Part shown: positions 25,501-39,381 of the stretch, piece by piece
Position numbering within the stretch: the first letter of the stretch is position 1
How the letters are laid out: each line of letters opens with the position of its first letter
Origin: Taxillus chinensis
Lineage: Eukaryota > Streptophyta > Magnoliopsida > Santalales > Loranthaceae
Length of the DNA: 64,000 nt
Reading direction: 5' to 3'
NCBI GenBank assembly: GCA_023512835.1
Contig: CM042090.1
Span: forward strand, 18,010,356-18,074,355
Translations under genes and position numbers: made by a program
The notes under the pieces: generated by a model
The model's input: the letters and a program-made list of their open reading frames with translations, nothing else
Told to the model about the DNA's origin: nothing
Databases searched by the model: none

Positions 25501-28500
25501 CTTTTTGCAACCAAAACACAAAAAAAGATTCACTTATCAGCCTCTGTCGCCTGCTGATGACAGAAGGCAGGGAACTGTAGTGAAGAGAGAGAGTTCCAAA
25601 TGCTATGAAATAGCAATATAGTCATGAGAACGTTTTTGGTAGGTTATATATAAGAGCATTGTTTGTTCCCACTTCTTACAAATTTGTAAGATAAAACGGA
25701 GGAAAATGAGAAGAAAGCCCGACAAGGAATTCACTCCCGCGGCATGAGAAGTACTAAGAGTGCCAAATGTATTTCAAGAAAATGAGAAACCTAAAAAAGG
25801 ATACATGATAACCCAAAAATATGATAAACACAATTAAATGTGAATCGTAAGGCATCCCTAACACAACAGCCATATGCAAGCTGTGCCAGCATTTCAAGGA
25901 GGCTTGTTGCCTGCCTAGTGGGTAGCAACATTATATTCGTCAATTGAGGGCCTATAAAATGTTCACTTTTTGACGTCTTATGGCTAGCAAAGCTAAAATA
26001 AAGAACATAACAAGAACAACAAGCTATGACTTGATCCAAAAGCGTTAAGGAACCAAGACATGATCCCTATTCAACATTATGTCCCCTCTATATATCATAT
26101 AACCCTTTTTTAAAACCATCAGTCTGTTCTCTGGGTACCCCTTAAGTTGACTTCCTAATCCTTCCAGATTAGAATTGAAAGACAGTTACGACACACTCCT
26201 ACCAAAAGCATTCATACAGGGCCTTTGCATTGTACGTTTATTAAGCATCAGAAGGTTAAAGCATGGAAAAACACTTACGAAGTTGGATAACTTTGACAGT
26301 GTTAAAGGATTGAAATTAAGAGGCGCTTCTTCCAAAAAGCGCTCTACAAAGTGGAGCAAGAAAAGGCCACAATCATAAAAATTTTCCTGCTGCGGGACCT
26401 GAAATAGTATGTAACTAAAGTCAGGATAAATAATAAGGTTTGTTTTAAGTAAAAATAAACTAAATTTTTATCAGCAATAATAATGATAATAAGCTTTCAA
26501 ATTTTGAGATTTAAAAAAAATTCATGGCTATAGGGTATAGATTAATCTAACAGTATACACATTTACATAAGAAAACAGAATCATATAACCAGGTAACTAC
26601 TAGAACCAATGTAATGACCTGCCCTTAAACTTCCCGGAGCACAATAAATGTGGCCAAAAACCTACTAAAAGTGGATACGCAATGCAAATTGATGACCATC
26701 ATACATGAGCAACATGTGAAAGAAGAAAAGAAACTGAATGCAGGATATTGCTTCCAGATTGTATAACAAATAGAAAATTATACAACGATACACAAAAGTT
26801 GAAGCAAAGCCCTTTTTAGTATATTAAGACCCCAAGAATATCGCCAGTGCTAGAAAAAAAAAGTATAAACTAAATATAGCTTTTTTTCCTTCAAACGGCG
26901 CTATTTAAAGATACCTCAAGTGAGACAAAACGCAAATTATAGAATTTGGAGGATAGATCTTCAAATTTCTCTTTCTGTTTCTCTTTCCACTCCTCCCACA
27001 GATAACTGTAATTCCAATGGTGAAAAGTAGATTGTCAATCATTGACAAGTTAACTTTATATTGTGTAATGATACTAGAAATCAAAGGGAAAGTAATGGAA
27101 TGAAAAGAAAACTAACAAACAATACTATGTTAACTAGGATCTAACTTACATTGGGCCAGATAATGACGCAAAAGTTAAACACAGAAAATACATACCAAGG
27201 CTGGAAGATCCAAAACTAATTCAATTACAGTCAAATACCACAAAGTCTCCCAGATTTCAACAAGTGTTGCTACCCAAAAAGCTCTGAAACAAAGCTTTGA
27301 CAGCCGTAACTATAAAATTGTCACGGCCATATTGAAACTATATGGAAAAAATTTAAAATAAGAATTGTTGTAATTAATGAAATTACACAAGTCAAGAGAA
27401 TTAAAAATTGCTCTTATCAACAAAATACGCATCACTATCCTGAAAGATAGCTGTAAGTTATAGTAGGCAAAATACATAATTTCACCCTCAAGTTTTAGAT
27501 AATAAAATAATTTGTTATTAGACATGGGATTTCAAGTATTATTTTATGCCTCATCTTAGAATTTAAATTAAGATAACCTCCATAGTTTTCAAACCATTGC
27601 CTAGGCACCAACTAGGCGATAAGGCGCTCTGTGACCCTCTAAGCGTTTGATCGCCTCACCCAGAAGTAGAAAGGCCCCACCCAGGTCATCGGGTGACGCC
27701 ATGGTAAGCGCCTAGCCATGCTAATCGCTGGGAAGCGTCTTTCTTTTAAAAAAAAATCAATACAAGGCACAAAACGACAACATTTTTGTGTTTTGTTTAT
27801 TTTTAACCGTGAGCGACGCAGCCTCCGCATGATGAAGGAGAAGCGTTAGGTTTGACAAAGACGAACGAAGCCGCATGACGATCCACCATTTGACGAAGCT
27901 GATCACCGACTGAAAGACGCTGCCTCGCCGTTCGATGAAGCCGCACGACGAAGACAATGCCTTCACTCCATTCGACGAAGCATCCACAACAAAGATGAAC
28001 TGACAAAGCCTTAACGCCATTCAATGAAGCCTCCCCACATTTCGACGAAGCCGATGCTCTCTCTCTCTCTCCTGCTGTCACCGTCAATATCTCCGACCAT
28101 CGCCTTCACCGTTGCCATCTTCGCCTCATGTTCCTCCTCTTTCTCTCTCTCTCTCACTTGCAACCATCCGCTAGAAATTTGAAATCGTGAGTTAATTTAA
28201 CTCAATTTTAATATAAAATCATGAGTTAACATTAACTCACTTTTAACATTTAAAATATGAAATGAAAAAAATGATACCGTTTAATATTTGTTAGTTGTTG
28301 CAGTGTAAACATGTTATCAAATGTCCCTGTTGTCTTTGGAATCTTTGATGGTTGTAGGAAATGACTACCAATGAAAATATTACTGGCAATAATAGGACTG
28401 ATAGCACTGCTACATCTTCATATGATCCAAAGCATAGGGCAAAATCTAATGATCCTAGCTGAAAATATAAATATTGGCCAGACTTTAATGATAAAAATTT

Positions 28501-31500
28501 GATTCGATGTAAATTTTATGATAAAGATACAAAAAGAGGAATCAAAAGATTGAAAGAACATTTGAGTGGGGAACATGGGGACATAGCCAAATGCTCGAAG
28601 GTAACTGCAGAAATTTTTAAGGAAATGAGAGATTATTTGATGAAAAATAAAAGAAAGCCTGAAATTAATTTTGGTGAACAAGAGAATTTAGAAAAAGAAA
28701 TTAAAATAACTTGAAATAAAAGTGAGTGTAGCTATCAACCTTCAATCAAGTTCTTCTAGGACAATTTCAAAAAAGAGAAAAAGTGCACTCATTCAAAACG
28801 GTGTGAAAGGTCTCATGGATGCTTTTGTGAGACAAACCCAGAAGAAGTTATTACTGAGCGAATGAGTAAAAAATATACTCACACGACAATAGATAATTAA
28901 GAAGGATTAAAGGAAAAAATGAATAAACTCCATTCATACTTTGCAATGTGGGTTTGATATAGTGTACCTTTTAATGCATTAAATGCAAAAAGTTTTCATG
29001 TATTGATTGAGGCAGTATGCCAATATGGGCCTGGTTTCAAACTTCCATCAATTCATGACTATAGAGATCCATTGTTGAAATCAGATATGAAATGCATTGA
29101 TGAAATTAGATTTGGACACCAAGCTTGTTAGGAAAGATATAGTTGTACTTTAATGCCTGATTGATAGACAGACAATAGATGAAGACATCTTATTAACTTT
29201 CTTGTCAATTCTTTGGAGGAAACATTTTTCTTGGGCCCAGTGGATGCATCTAGTAAAGTAAAAGATGCAAATATGATAGATGAATTGTTTGACAAGAAAG
29301 TGATTAAGATAGCTAAGGACAATGTTATTTAATTAGTCACAGACAATGCTACTAATTGCAAAAATGCTAGTAAATTATTGATGAGAAAAAGAAAAAAATT
29401 ATTTTGGACTCCATGTGCAGCACATTGTATAGATCTCATGATAGAAGATATTGAAAAAATAAAAGCATTCAAGACTGTCATTGCCAAAGCAATAAAAGTA
29501 ACAAGTTTCATTTATAGACATGCTCGTATTCTTCATGCATTGAGTAAAAACAAATAATGCTAACTTGGTTAGGGCTCCAGTTACTTGATTTGCATCTTCA
29601 TTTTGAACACTTCAGAGTTTGTTGAAGCATCAAGATGTCTTATGACAATTATTTGTTTCTGAGGAAGGGATACATTGCAAGGTTGTTGCTACAGAGACAG
29701 GAAAGAATGTTGAAAATACGATACTTTCCACTCAATTTTGGAATGCTGTGAAAGATTGTTTGCAAGCATCATTGTCTCTTCTTCAACTTTTGTGGATTGT
29801 TAATGGTAATAAGATGCCTGCTTTCTGGGGAGAAGCAAAACTTGTAGAAATTTGTTATTGCAATTATTGAAAAGTTTTTCGAGAATCAAATGGATTAACC
29901 ACTATATGATGCTACTTTTTTTTTCCTCAACCCAAGTAAGTATTTCAAAGCCGATCAAATGAATTTGAGCAAATCATATGTTGTAACTGAAGAATTTAAT
30001 GATGTTATCAATATAGTTAAAAGCACTGCGCAGCGCTGGGGGACTCCAGCGCGTCAAGGAGTACAAGGCACAGCGCCTTCAAGGAAGCGCATGCCTTGCC
30101 ATGCTTCTTGTGCTTTTGGACGACGCGAGAAGTGCTCACCTCTTACACTTCCTTCACTCTTACGAAAGACGATAATAAAAGAAATGAAAAGATAATATGC
30201 TTTCCTATTACGTGACTTCCCTCGACGCGACATCCATCGAACGTGATCACACCATCAACGGAAGACCTCTGCTCCACGATCAGCGATGACAATGGACAAC
30301 ATCTGCTGCACGATCGGCGACGACAACCTGCTCTACGATTAGCAATGACGCAATGACCTCTAGTCCACACAAACGACGACTTCCTCCTTGCTACTACTGC
30401 CAAGTGCTCTCGTTATCTTAGGTGCTCTCATTGATCTATGTCAGTAAATTATGTGTAATAATTTAGTGTAGTGTAGTGTTATCTTAAATCATGTAATCTG
30501 GTCTGTGTATGTTATCTTAAATCATAATATTTAATAATAAAATTTATGTTTATTTCAGATATTAATTAATGTATCTCTGTGATATGAATTTTGGAAGTCA
30601 AAGCGAACATGCAACATCATCCAGTCATTTTATTAATTCTAATATTAACAAAAGAGATCATGTTTGGAAGTATAATATTCCAGGAGGATCCAGTTAATGT
30701 CAATGTTGTAAGATGTATATTTGCGAAAAAGTTACAAATGGAGGCATTTATAAAAAAAAATTACATCAAATTGAAGGTAACATAAATGTGAAAAAGTCAT
30801 ATGAAGAAAAAAAAAGAATATTAATTATGACAGATTGCCTGAATTTGAAAAAATTGATGACAAGTAAAATGTTGAAGAAGTTGAGTTGCAAGTAAATTCA
30901 CAAGGAAAACGGCCAAGTGACAAGAGAAAAACACCTTTAATTCCACAAGCAAAGAAAGCTAAGGGAAATGGTGCAATGGATTCTTTTGTTTATAAAAAGC
31001 ATGAAACTGTGGTTGAACTCCGCAAGCAATGAAGGTTGAAGCAAACACTGATTGATGAAAAACTCTATAAGGAAAGAGATGTTGCTATTCAATACATCGC
31101 TCGATTTTTGTATCAGGCTGGTATACCTTTCAATGTCACCCAATTGGATTCTTTCAAATGTGTTATTAAAGCCATTGGACAATATGATCCTAATTTGAAG
31201 CCCCCAAGCTACCACAAAATCAGGTAGGTACAGCACTAAATCAAAAACATGATGCCTTTCTGACAACCATTTAGAAGACCATTCTAACCAAAACATATTG
31301 GCATGTGCACAAATAAATAACATACCTTTGAATAATCTCTTTAAGGCCTACATGACTTCCCTTTATAGAATCCATGTGCAAAATACAAGGTACTCTGCAA
31401 GATTTATCAACGTCTTTATCTGAAATATGACAAAAATTATTACGTAAATAAGAGGTAATTGATAAAAACACAAAAATTTGGAATCTGTCAAAAACTTGCC

Positions 31501-34500
31501 TTCAAACTTAATTACTTCTCCTGCGTGGCATATTACTATTAAGCTCCAATGGAGACTGTAATCACAAATAAATATGGGCCTAAATACAGATCATTGTTTA
31601 AAAGAACAAGAGAACGCATATATTTTTCGGATAAATTTCCTCACTTGAAGTTTACAGGCACAAAGATGTAATCCTTCTCAAATAGATTGACTTTTCTTGT
31701 CCATTTGCGAACACGTAGGAAAGCAGCTCTGCCATCTGACGCTTTTGATGGATCTTTGTCCATGTCAGCTAGTTTCCGAAAGAAAAAACTATTGAAAAAG
31801 TGGAACCTATGACTTTCCTCAGGCTGAAGTTTATTCTTCAAATATCTGCAGCACTCGAGGGGAAACATCACTTCAGATTTAAGATGTTCAGAAACAGCAC
31901 TCGAGGGGAAAACATCATTGAAAATGTAATAAGGTATCAAAACAACACCGACTCTCTAACATAAACCATTCTAGATGCATCTTAGTCATATCTGCAGCAC
32001 CCGAGGGGAAAACATCAGTTCAGATTTAAGGTGTTCAAAAACAGCAATCGAGGATAAAACATCGTTGAAAATGCAATAAGGTATCAAAACAACCCCGACT
32101 CTCTAACATAGATGATTCTAGATGCATCTTAGTCATGAAAAGCCACACCCCTTTCTTTATTTTCCAACCAAAAACAAAACTCACTAACATACACAGATGG
32201 GCAAAATCGAGAAAAATTAATGGAACCTCTTTAGTCTTTAATCAATTAGTTTTAAGTGCTTCAAGATAGTCGAGCATTAAATGAAAATTTCATTTTAAGT
32301 CCATAAAAAGTACCCCATCGGCAACTAAGACCAAAGAAAACTAGAAAATAAACTCACTGCATCAAAAAAGAATAATAATAATCAAATTTCCTGCAGCAAC
32401 CCAGCAATGATAGTGCACGGCATAAGCAGACTATGTTGGCAAATTTTACCCCAAAGAAACCTTCAATGGCAGGTATCCCTTTCCAAAATTAGTAGAAACA
32501 TAACAAAATTTCATATTGTACATTGGTACAGCATAGTGGTAGTCGATCCAAAAGCTAAGCCCAGTCATTGGTTAGAAGGCAAGGCCTGAGCAACAAAGCA
32601 TGAAAGAAAACTTTCAAGTCCAAGGGATGTTTCACCATACAAAAACCATAAAATAGGAATAGGGTCATGGTCATCCCATGGTAAACCAAAAACTAACACA
32701 GGAAAATGACATGAAAATATTTCGTAAGTCTCGCATGGTGCCTAAAGATTGATCAAGACACTATCAATCACAATGTCCCTGTTTGGTATCTTACTTTCAA
32801 AATAAAATTCTATTTTGAAATTCTTAAAACACTGGCTCCATAATATTTTAATATAATTAAATTCTGAATTCTATTTTCAAAATATATAGATCCTACAGCT
32901 GTTTTTTAAAACTATTTTTAGCTGTTTTTATTTTAAAATCTAAACTCAATTTTGGCGAGAAACTAAAATAAATTTTAAACTCGTACTTTTTATTTTATTT
33001 TTTACTATTTTATTACATGGGTCTATCATATTTAAATTTTTTATTTTTATAGAAATCAATTTTTTTAAATATATTCTTTCTCCTACCAAACAAAAAAAAC
33101 AAAATTTAAAATTCAACACAAAGTCCAAAATTTAAAAAAAAAAAACATAATATATAAACCAAGAACACCAATATTTTCATTATCCACACCAGAGTTGCTC
33201 CCAGTAGCAGGGTGGTACCAAGTAAGGACAGAAACAAATCGTAAAATCATACAAGCTACATGACAATTTTGCATGGGAGCTTACTTGACGTAAAAGTCAA
33301 TTATTGTGTCATTGATGAATGTTTCAGGTTGTAACAGATCTACATCTCTCTTAGTAAGTGACACGGCATCAGCATCCCCTTTTGGATAGATAACATCTTC
33401 AAAAGTCTCATCAAAACTGCAATATGTTATGTTCAACAGATTTCTTTTACTATAGAATAAAAGGATGAAATGGAAAACCGTTGCAAAACCTAAGAGGTAA
33501 AAGTTGTGATACAACCAAATTACTAAAAAACCAACCTGTATAAAAAAACAATCATCCAAATCAAAATACATAATCTGACATCAAACACTAACAACAAAAT
33601 GTACAAAGACAAACCCATACAAGCTTGAAGCATCGAAGCGTTGATAAAAATTATTAACTTTTATAACAATGTTTATACTAGAAAGATTTGATGATTTTTA
33701 TCCCCGGGGGTTTTCAGTTTCAGTGATAAGTAAACCTACAGTCTGATTTGGCAACTATCCCAAGCTCAATTTCAGTGATTTGATGTTCGGCAATTAGAAG
33801 TTCCAAAATCTGTTAGAATTAAAATATAAAGCATGTTCAGTAATGTCATTTCCAAAAACGATTTTCCTTTTAATAATCTTTTAAAATAAAATATACAAAT
33901 AACACTGTAAATTTTAGAAAATATGCAGTTTATAATTATGGTTCATCCTAAAAGTAAAAATAATATTGTAGAGTCACATTTCTTGTACCAAAAAAATCCA
34001 CTAATTAACACACCTATTTTGCCGCAATTCAGTAGTAATATGATCTCAAACTTGATTCCTTAACTGCATTTGATTAGCATTTGCATTAGAGACACATTCT
34101 AAGTGTGGCAACCATGTCAAAGCAACAACATTTTTAGCTGCCGCTTGGAATATGTACAGTAGCAATCTATGTTATACGTTAAGGCTAATATGGGTCAAGA
34201 CCATAAATAAATAAATAAATAAACAATCATAATAATAATAAAGTATGAGTCATTGAACTGGGCAAGTTGTTGACAGCGAAAAAAATTGATGGGTTAACTG
34301 GTAGAGACAAAATGACCTTTTGGGATTGCTATGGAAGCACGGCCATAGAAATGGATTAGGGCAATCCAGATTCAAGTAATCTTTAAAAAAAAAAAATCAA
34401 TGGCACTGATAACAGAGTAAAATGATCAATAACATAGTTAAAACCTTTAGAAAATAGTTTATTTGGTTTCTGAAAAATATAAGCCATAACTAAGAACAAA

Positions 34501-37500
34501 ATATAAATAGCAAACAATAACAATATGATAAGAACCTGGATGATGAATGACAGTCAAACAAGAACAAAAATATATACAAGCCCTAAATAAGAACAAAATA
34601 TAAATGGCAAACTAGAACAATATGATAGGAACGTGGATGATGGTTGATAGTCAAACAAGAACAACTGACATCAGGGAGTGAGCACTAGCTACAGAGGGCG
34701 AGTATAAAGGGTAGCAGAGGAAGAAGAAAAAGAAATAGGACTTTTAGATTTATTATGAACTTGAAGCTTCACACAGTATACTGGGAAAAACATGAAGTTT
34801 CTTTTTATTTTTATGCATTTTATTAAAAATATGTTTCACATTTGTTAAACATTTTTTCACCACCAATTTCTAAAAAATTGGATACAAGATCAGGAAACAC
34901 AGAATGGGAGCATTAAAAAACAGGTTGAAAGGTTGCCATAGTTGTGTTCAGTTTTTTAAAGAGAATTTCGCTAAAAGCCACACTCAGAAAATCTGTTTTT
35001 GTCTTCTGTGTTGACACATACAGTTGCCAAACTTTTTTTCCGAATATTTCATTTTGACTTTATAAATCAAATCACAACACAACAAGCAAGCTGTGAATCT
35101 AGTCAATACCTAGATTACTGGAATCAACTCCAAACATCCAGAAGCAGTACTGAATATCAACTCTCGCATGATAAGCAAACTCCTGACTCTTCTCTTTTGA
35201 ATTCAAAGATTATGAGTTCAAGAGCAAATTGTCAGCTTCATGCCAAGCTAAGTCCACTGTTATAATAATTAATAACATTTTGGGACAGGGGTCAGTCAAC
35301 TGCTCTGTGTCAGACAGTCGCCTGGCATTTCACAGAGTTGGCACTTAGCAGACACCATCCAATGAACGAGTAGTCGATTGCACCCTGCAGCGATTATTTA
35401 TTTCCAGTTTTTATTTTTCTTACTTTAATGTGTTGAGAAATATATAATAAAGAATTGTGTATTCATCTAAAGTTACTTTATTGTTCATCCATTGCAACCA
35501 CCAATTTCTCTCTCACTCACATCATTGCCCCCACAAAAGCACATTTGTACGTTAGTGGGTACCCCACAAAAGTGCCGAACAGGTTGTTGCTGAGCAAAAA
35601 CGTTTAGTTGAGGCCCAAAACTTTAAAGTTTTAGTGGAATTCAAGGAAACAGACTAAGATTCGTGAAAGTAGGCACTGTGTTGTTGGCTGAAAGGCTGTA
35701 AATCTGTTTACACTACCCTTTCCGTTCACATTTTTCTCAGTGTTTGCTTCTGTGAATATTTAAGTCATCAGTCATTGTGATTGCTTATTGCGTGTTATTT
35801 CATATATCTATTTTATAAGCTGAGATTTTGGACTTTGTTAAAATCATTTAAATGGCTAAAAAGGACAAGCAACAAATTTTGAGGTCACAATCAAACTTCA
35901 GATAAATCTATGAGCACTGAAAATATCTTTCAACAGAAAAAATAAAATGCATATAATACAATCTGAAACAAAAAAGAACCATGACCAATACAACACGCTA
36001 TGTTATACAGCTGAAAAATGCAACATGGTGAAGAAGCACTAACAGAGGAGAAAAGTAAAGTAGACACTCACATAGGAAAATACGGCTTCGCATAAAATTT
36101 GCTTTCATGTGCAAGCATGTTATCTTCACTACCTTCATCCCTATAACTCTCAGGGATTAGTAAAAGTACTAGATATTTTCATACCAACATGAAATGAAAT
36201 TATTTGCAAATGATACAGAAGAAAAATAAGGTATGCGGCAAAACAAGGTCGTAAAAGACAGTAGGCAGTCATGGACGGTAGGGCACCGTACAATGTCTAA
36301 AAAGTACAAATATGATTTTCACATTCTGAGTTTTTTTAGTAAATATAGTAAAATTACATGATAATGTCATGCAACTAAAAAAGTGGAAAAATTATATGAT
36401 TCACAATCCACAAATTCATATACATACAAAACAAAATATAACCATATAGTCCTAGTAATACAAACTAAAAACCAAATCAACTAAGAAAATTTATAAACTA
36501 CAATGAACTTGTGATATATTAAATATTTTATTTATATCGCAGCAAAAGAAAAGAAAAACAAAAAAGACAATATCTAGAGGAGATGGTTTTGCAAACATCT
36601 ATGACAAGAAGGCTGCTGTTACAATAGAGTGCCAAACACATTTTCAATTGAAAAGACAACATATACCATATCATTTGCTTTACAGAAACAAAAATTTAAA
36701 GTCACAATTGATTGGTCCAAATGGGATCTTAAAAAGTCTTGGGTCAAATTCAGTCTAACATTGGCATGATAAGAGTTAGAATGAGTTTCCAATTAATGAG
36801 CATTCATATATTTAGAATTATGTAAGTGTAAATTTCGTTTCCTAAATAGACAATTTCCTAATCTAGGTCTCCTTAATTATATATATATATATGTTCGTAA
36901 TCTTCCAATAAAAAATAAGAAAGAATTATTACTCTTCTATTCTTTTTTACTTGTTATTAGAGCAAAACCCTAAACTTAAGAGGAGCTCATGTCATCCTTC
37001 AGTTCTATCAAATGACTGCACACAATTCCATACTTAAGTTCGGGTATTTCATTCCAATAATGTCAGTGTTCAAAAATTCAGGCCGAGGTGCTGCCTTGAA
37101 GCACAACTGTCTCGAAACAAGCGCCCCAAGGCATTGATCTGCCAACACCCACCTCGTTCAGATGAGGCGAGTAGAGGCATCTCATTCTGTCACCTCATCC
37201 GACATACAAGATGAGACAATCGCCTCTATGATCATCATCGCAAATGCAGTGATCATCATCGAAGCAACAACAACATCTTCGAGCAATTGTCATCAAAGCC
37301 CCTCTTTGTCATCGAAGCCTCCTCTCCGTCATCATAGCCTCCTCTCCCTGTTGTCGATGGTCATCGAGGCCTTCTCTCTCCATCGTCTACACATCTCTCC
37401 TCTCTTAATTCTGACTTTCATGTATTCAAATTGAACCAAAAGTCTATTTCCGTGTATATGTCATTTGTAAGTGATAATTTGATAACTTGAAAAATTGATT

Positions 37501-39350
37501 TCGTTGCTAAGTACAGAAGCATAATATCGAACTCTTCAACATGCTATTATAGAACTCACATGACTACATTTTTTTTGTGATCTTAATTATAGCTCTAAGC
37601 CAATGATACTTTTTGTGATAACATAGCTACTATTGAGACAGATAATAATTCAATACAATATGCTTGAACCAACTATATTGAAATTGACAAAAATTACATC
37701 AGAATAAATTAAATTCTAATATAATTGAGATTTCTTATATTAAGAAAGTAATTGTTAATACGATAATGCATGTTGTTTCTAGTGTTCCTTTCCACACGTT
37801 CTTGTTCGTTAGACATGTGTGATATCTATATATTAATTTGAGAGGGAGAGAGTTGGAATGAGCTTTCAATTAATTAACTTTCAAATATTTGTAATTATGT
37901 GGGTGTATATTTAATTTCTTAAATATGACTATTTTCCAATCTAAATCTCCTCAATCAATTGTGTGTGTATATGTGTGTGTTTGCAATCTCTTAACAAGAA
38001 ATAAGAATTATTACTCTTCAATTCTCTTCTACTATAAGGTTGTTTATTCATGCATTTAATTATGGTTTGAATCAGAATGAGGCAATTAGTCAAATTAAAG
38101 TATGTCTGATTCACAACATTTAAATTTAAGGGGAAAAAAACATAACCCAAGTTACCATAAGCACAGCATTTCATCATTGCATGAACATTTAAATATAACA
38201 AACACAGTATTAAGATAATGCGCCAAAAAAAGGTAAACTCAAATGCTTCCAAAATTAATACATAAAATGCAAACTTCTTTTATCCATTCTGAGCTTTCAA
38301 AAAGGAAGGATGCAGTATGCACGTGGGAGCTTCAACCCTAAATTTAAAAAATATAAATTCCTTCAATATTGGGATGGCACATTACAAGTATTTTTATTTG
38401 ATTCAATAATTATTAGGATACATCAAAGAACATGAATATAATTTTTCAGCATTAGAAAATATTTTGACCAAAGATAATATCGTATTAGCTACATACTAGC
38501 AATTGTAATAATTAATTGATTAGGATAAATATACAACACAAAATTTTCAAATAGCAAAGAATTATACCAAATAGACGAGAGAAATAGACCAAGCATTTCC
38601 CAGATGCATGTATGCATACATTGTGCATTTCTACTTTTGCAACTTAACATACATACAGGACTTGCTATTTCAATCATTTAAAAGCCAAACACCCACACCA
38701 ATACATCTTCACAACTGAAAACTGTTAAAAAGTGGAAGAAAATTGATACTAGTCGTCTTTCCATACATCAAAAAACATCCTTTCCAAGTAATTTGTATTT
38801 TTGTATTCTAACAGCTAACAACCACAGGATGAGGAGCATAGGATTTTGACACAATGGCTAAATATCCCTCAGGGTTCACCTCCCATATGTTTTATCAACG
38901 AAAAACCTTTTACTAATAAAATGTGAATTGTTTGCATGCAATTACGTTGAGAGATGCGAGTCCACTTGCTAAAGAGATATAAGCAAAAGAAAATCAACTC
39001 CTAAATCATATGAATGACAAAACCCTTTCAGACTGACTTACAAGAGAGGGGAAATTAACCACTAGTGCGGAAAATAACAGCTTAATTCCATGAAAAATTA
39101 CATTAGTTAGCATTGTAATTGATCTGAGAGTTAACAAAACCAGAAATATAGAAAGGTGCTATGAATAACTCACTCAAAGAAAGTTTTCCATACATCCTTG
39201 TAATTCAAATTCAGAGAGAAAATGTGTTCCTGCGTCCCAGACCAGTTGGGGTCAACAACTGCAAGCTTCAATTCCTCCATGCCTGGGTATAGTTCAAGCC
39301 ACATACAAAAAATAAGGATCAATTTCTGGCATGTGGAACAAACTAGAAAA

Positions 39351-39381
<31 letters not shown>

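Noticed and set aside
33736..33809. Minus-strand ULP2-like exon candidate reading ILELLIAEHQITEIELGIVA
   Set aside because: It has plausible splice sites, but including it puts the frame into a stop. Direct joining of the flanking exons gives YFPIFDETFEDV, matching the family (YFPNFDEPFEDV), so the stretch is intronic.
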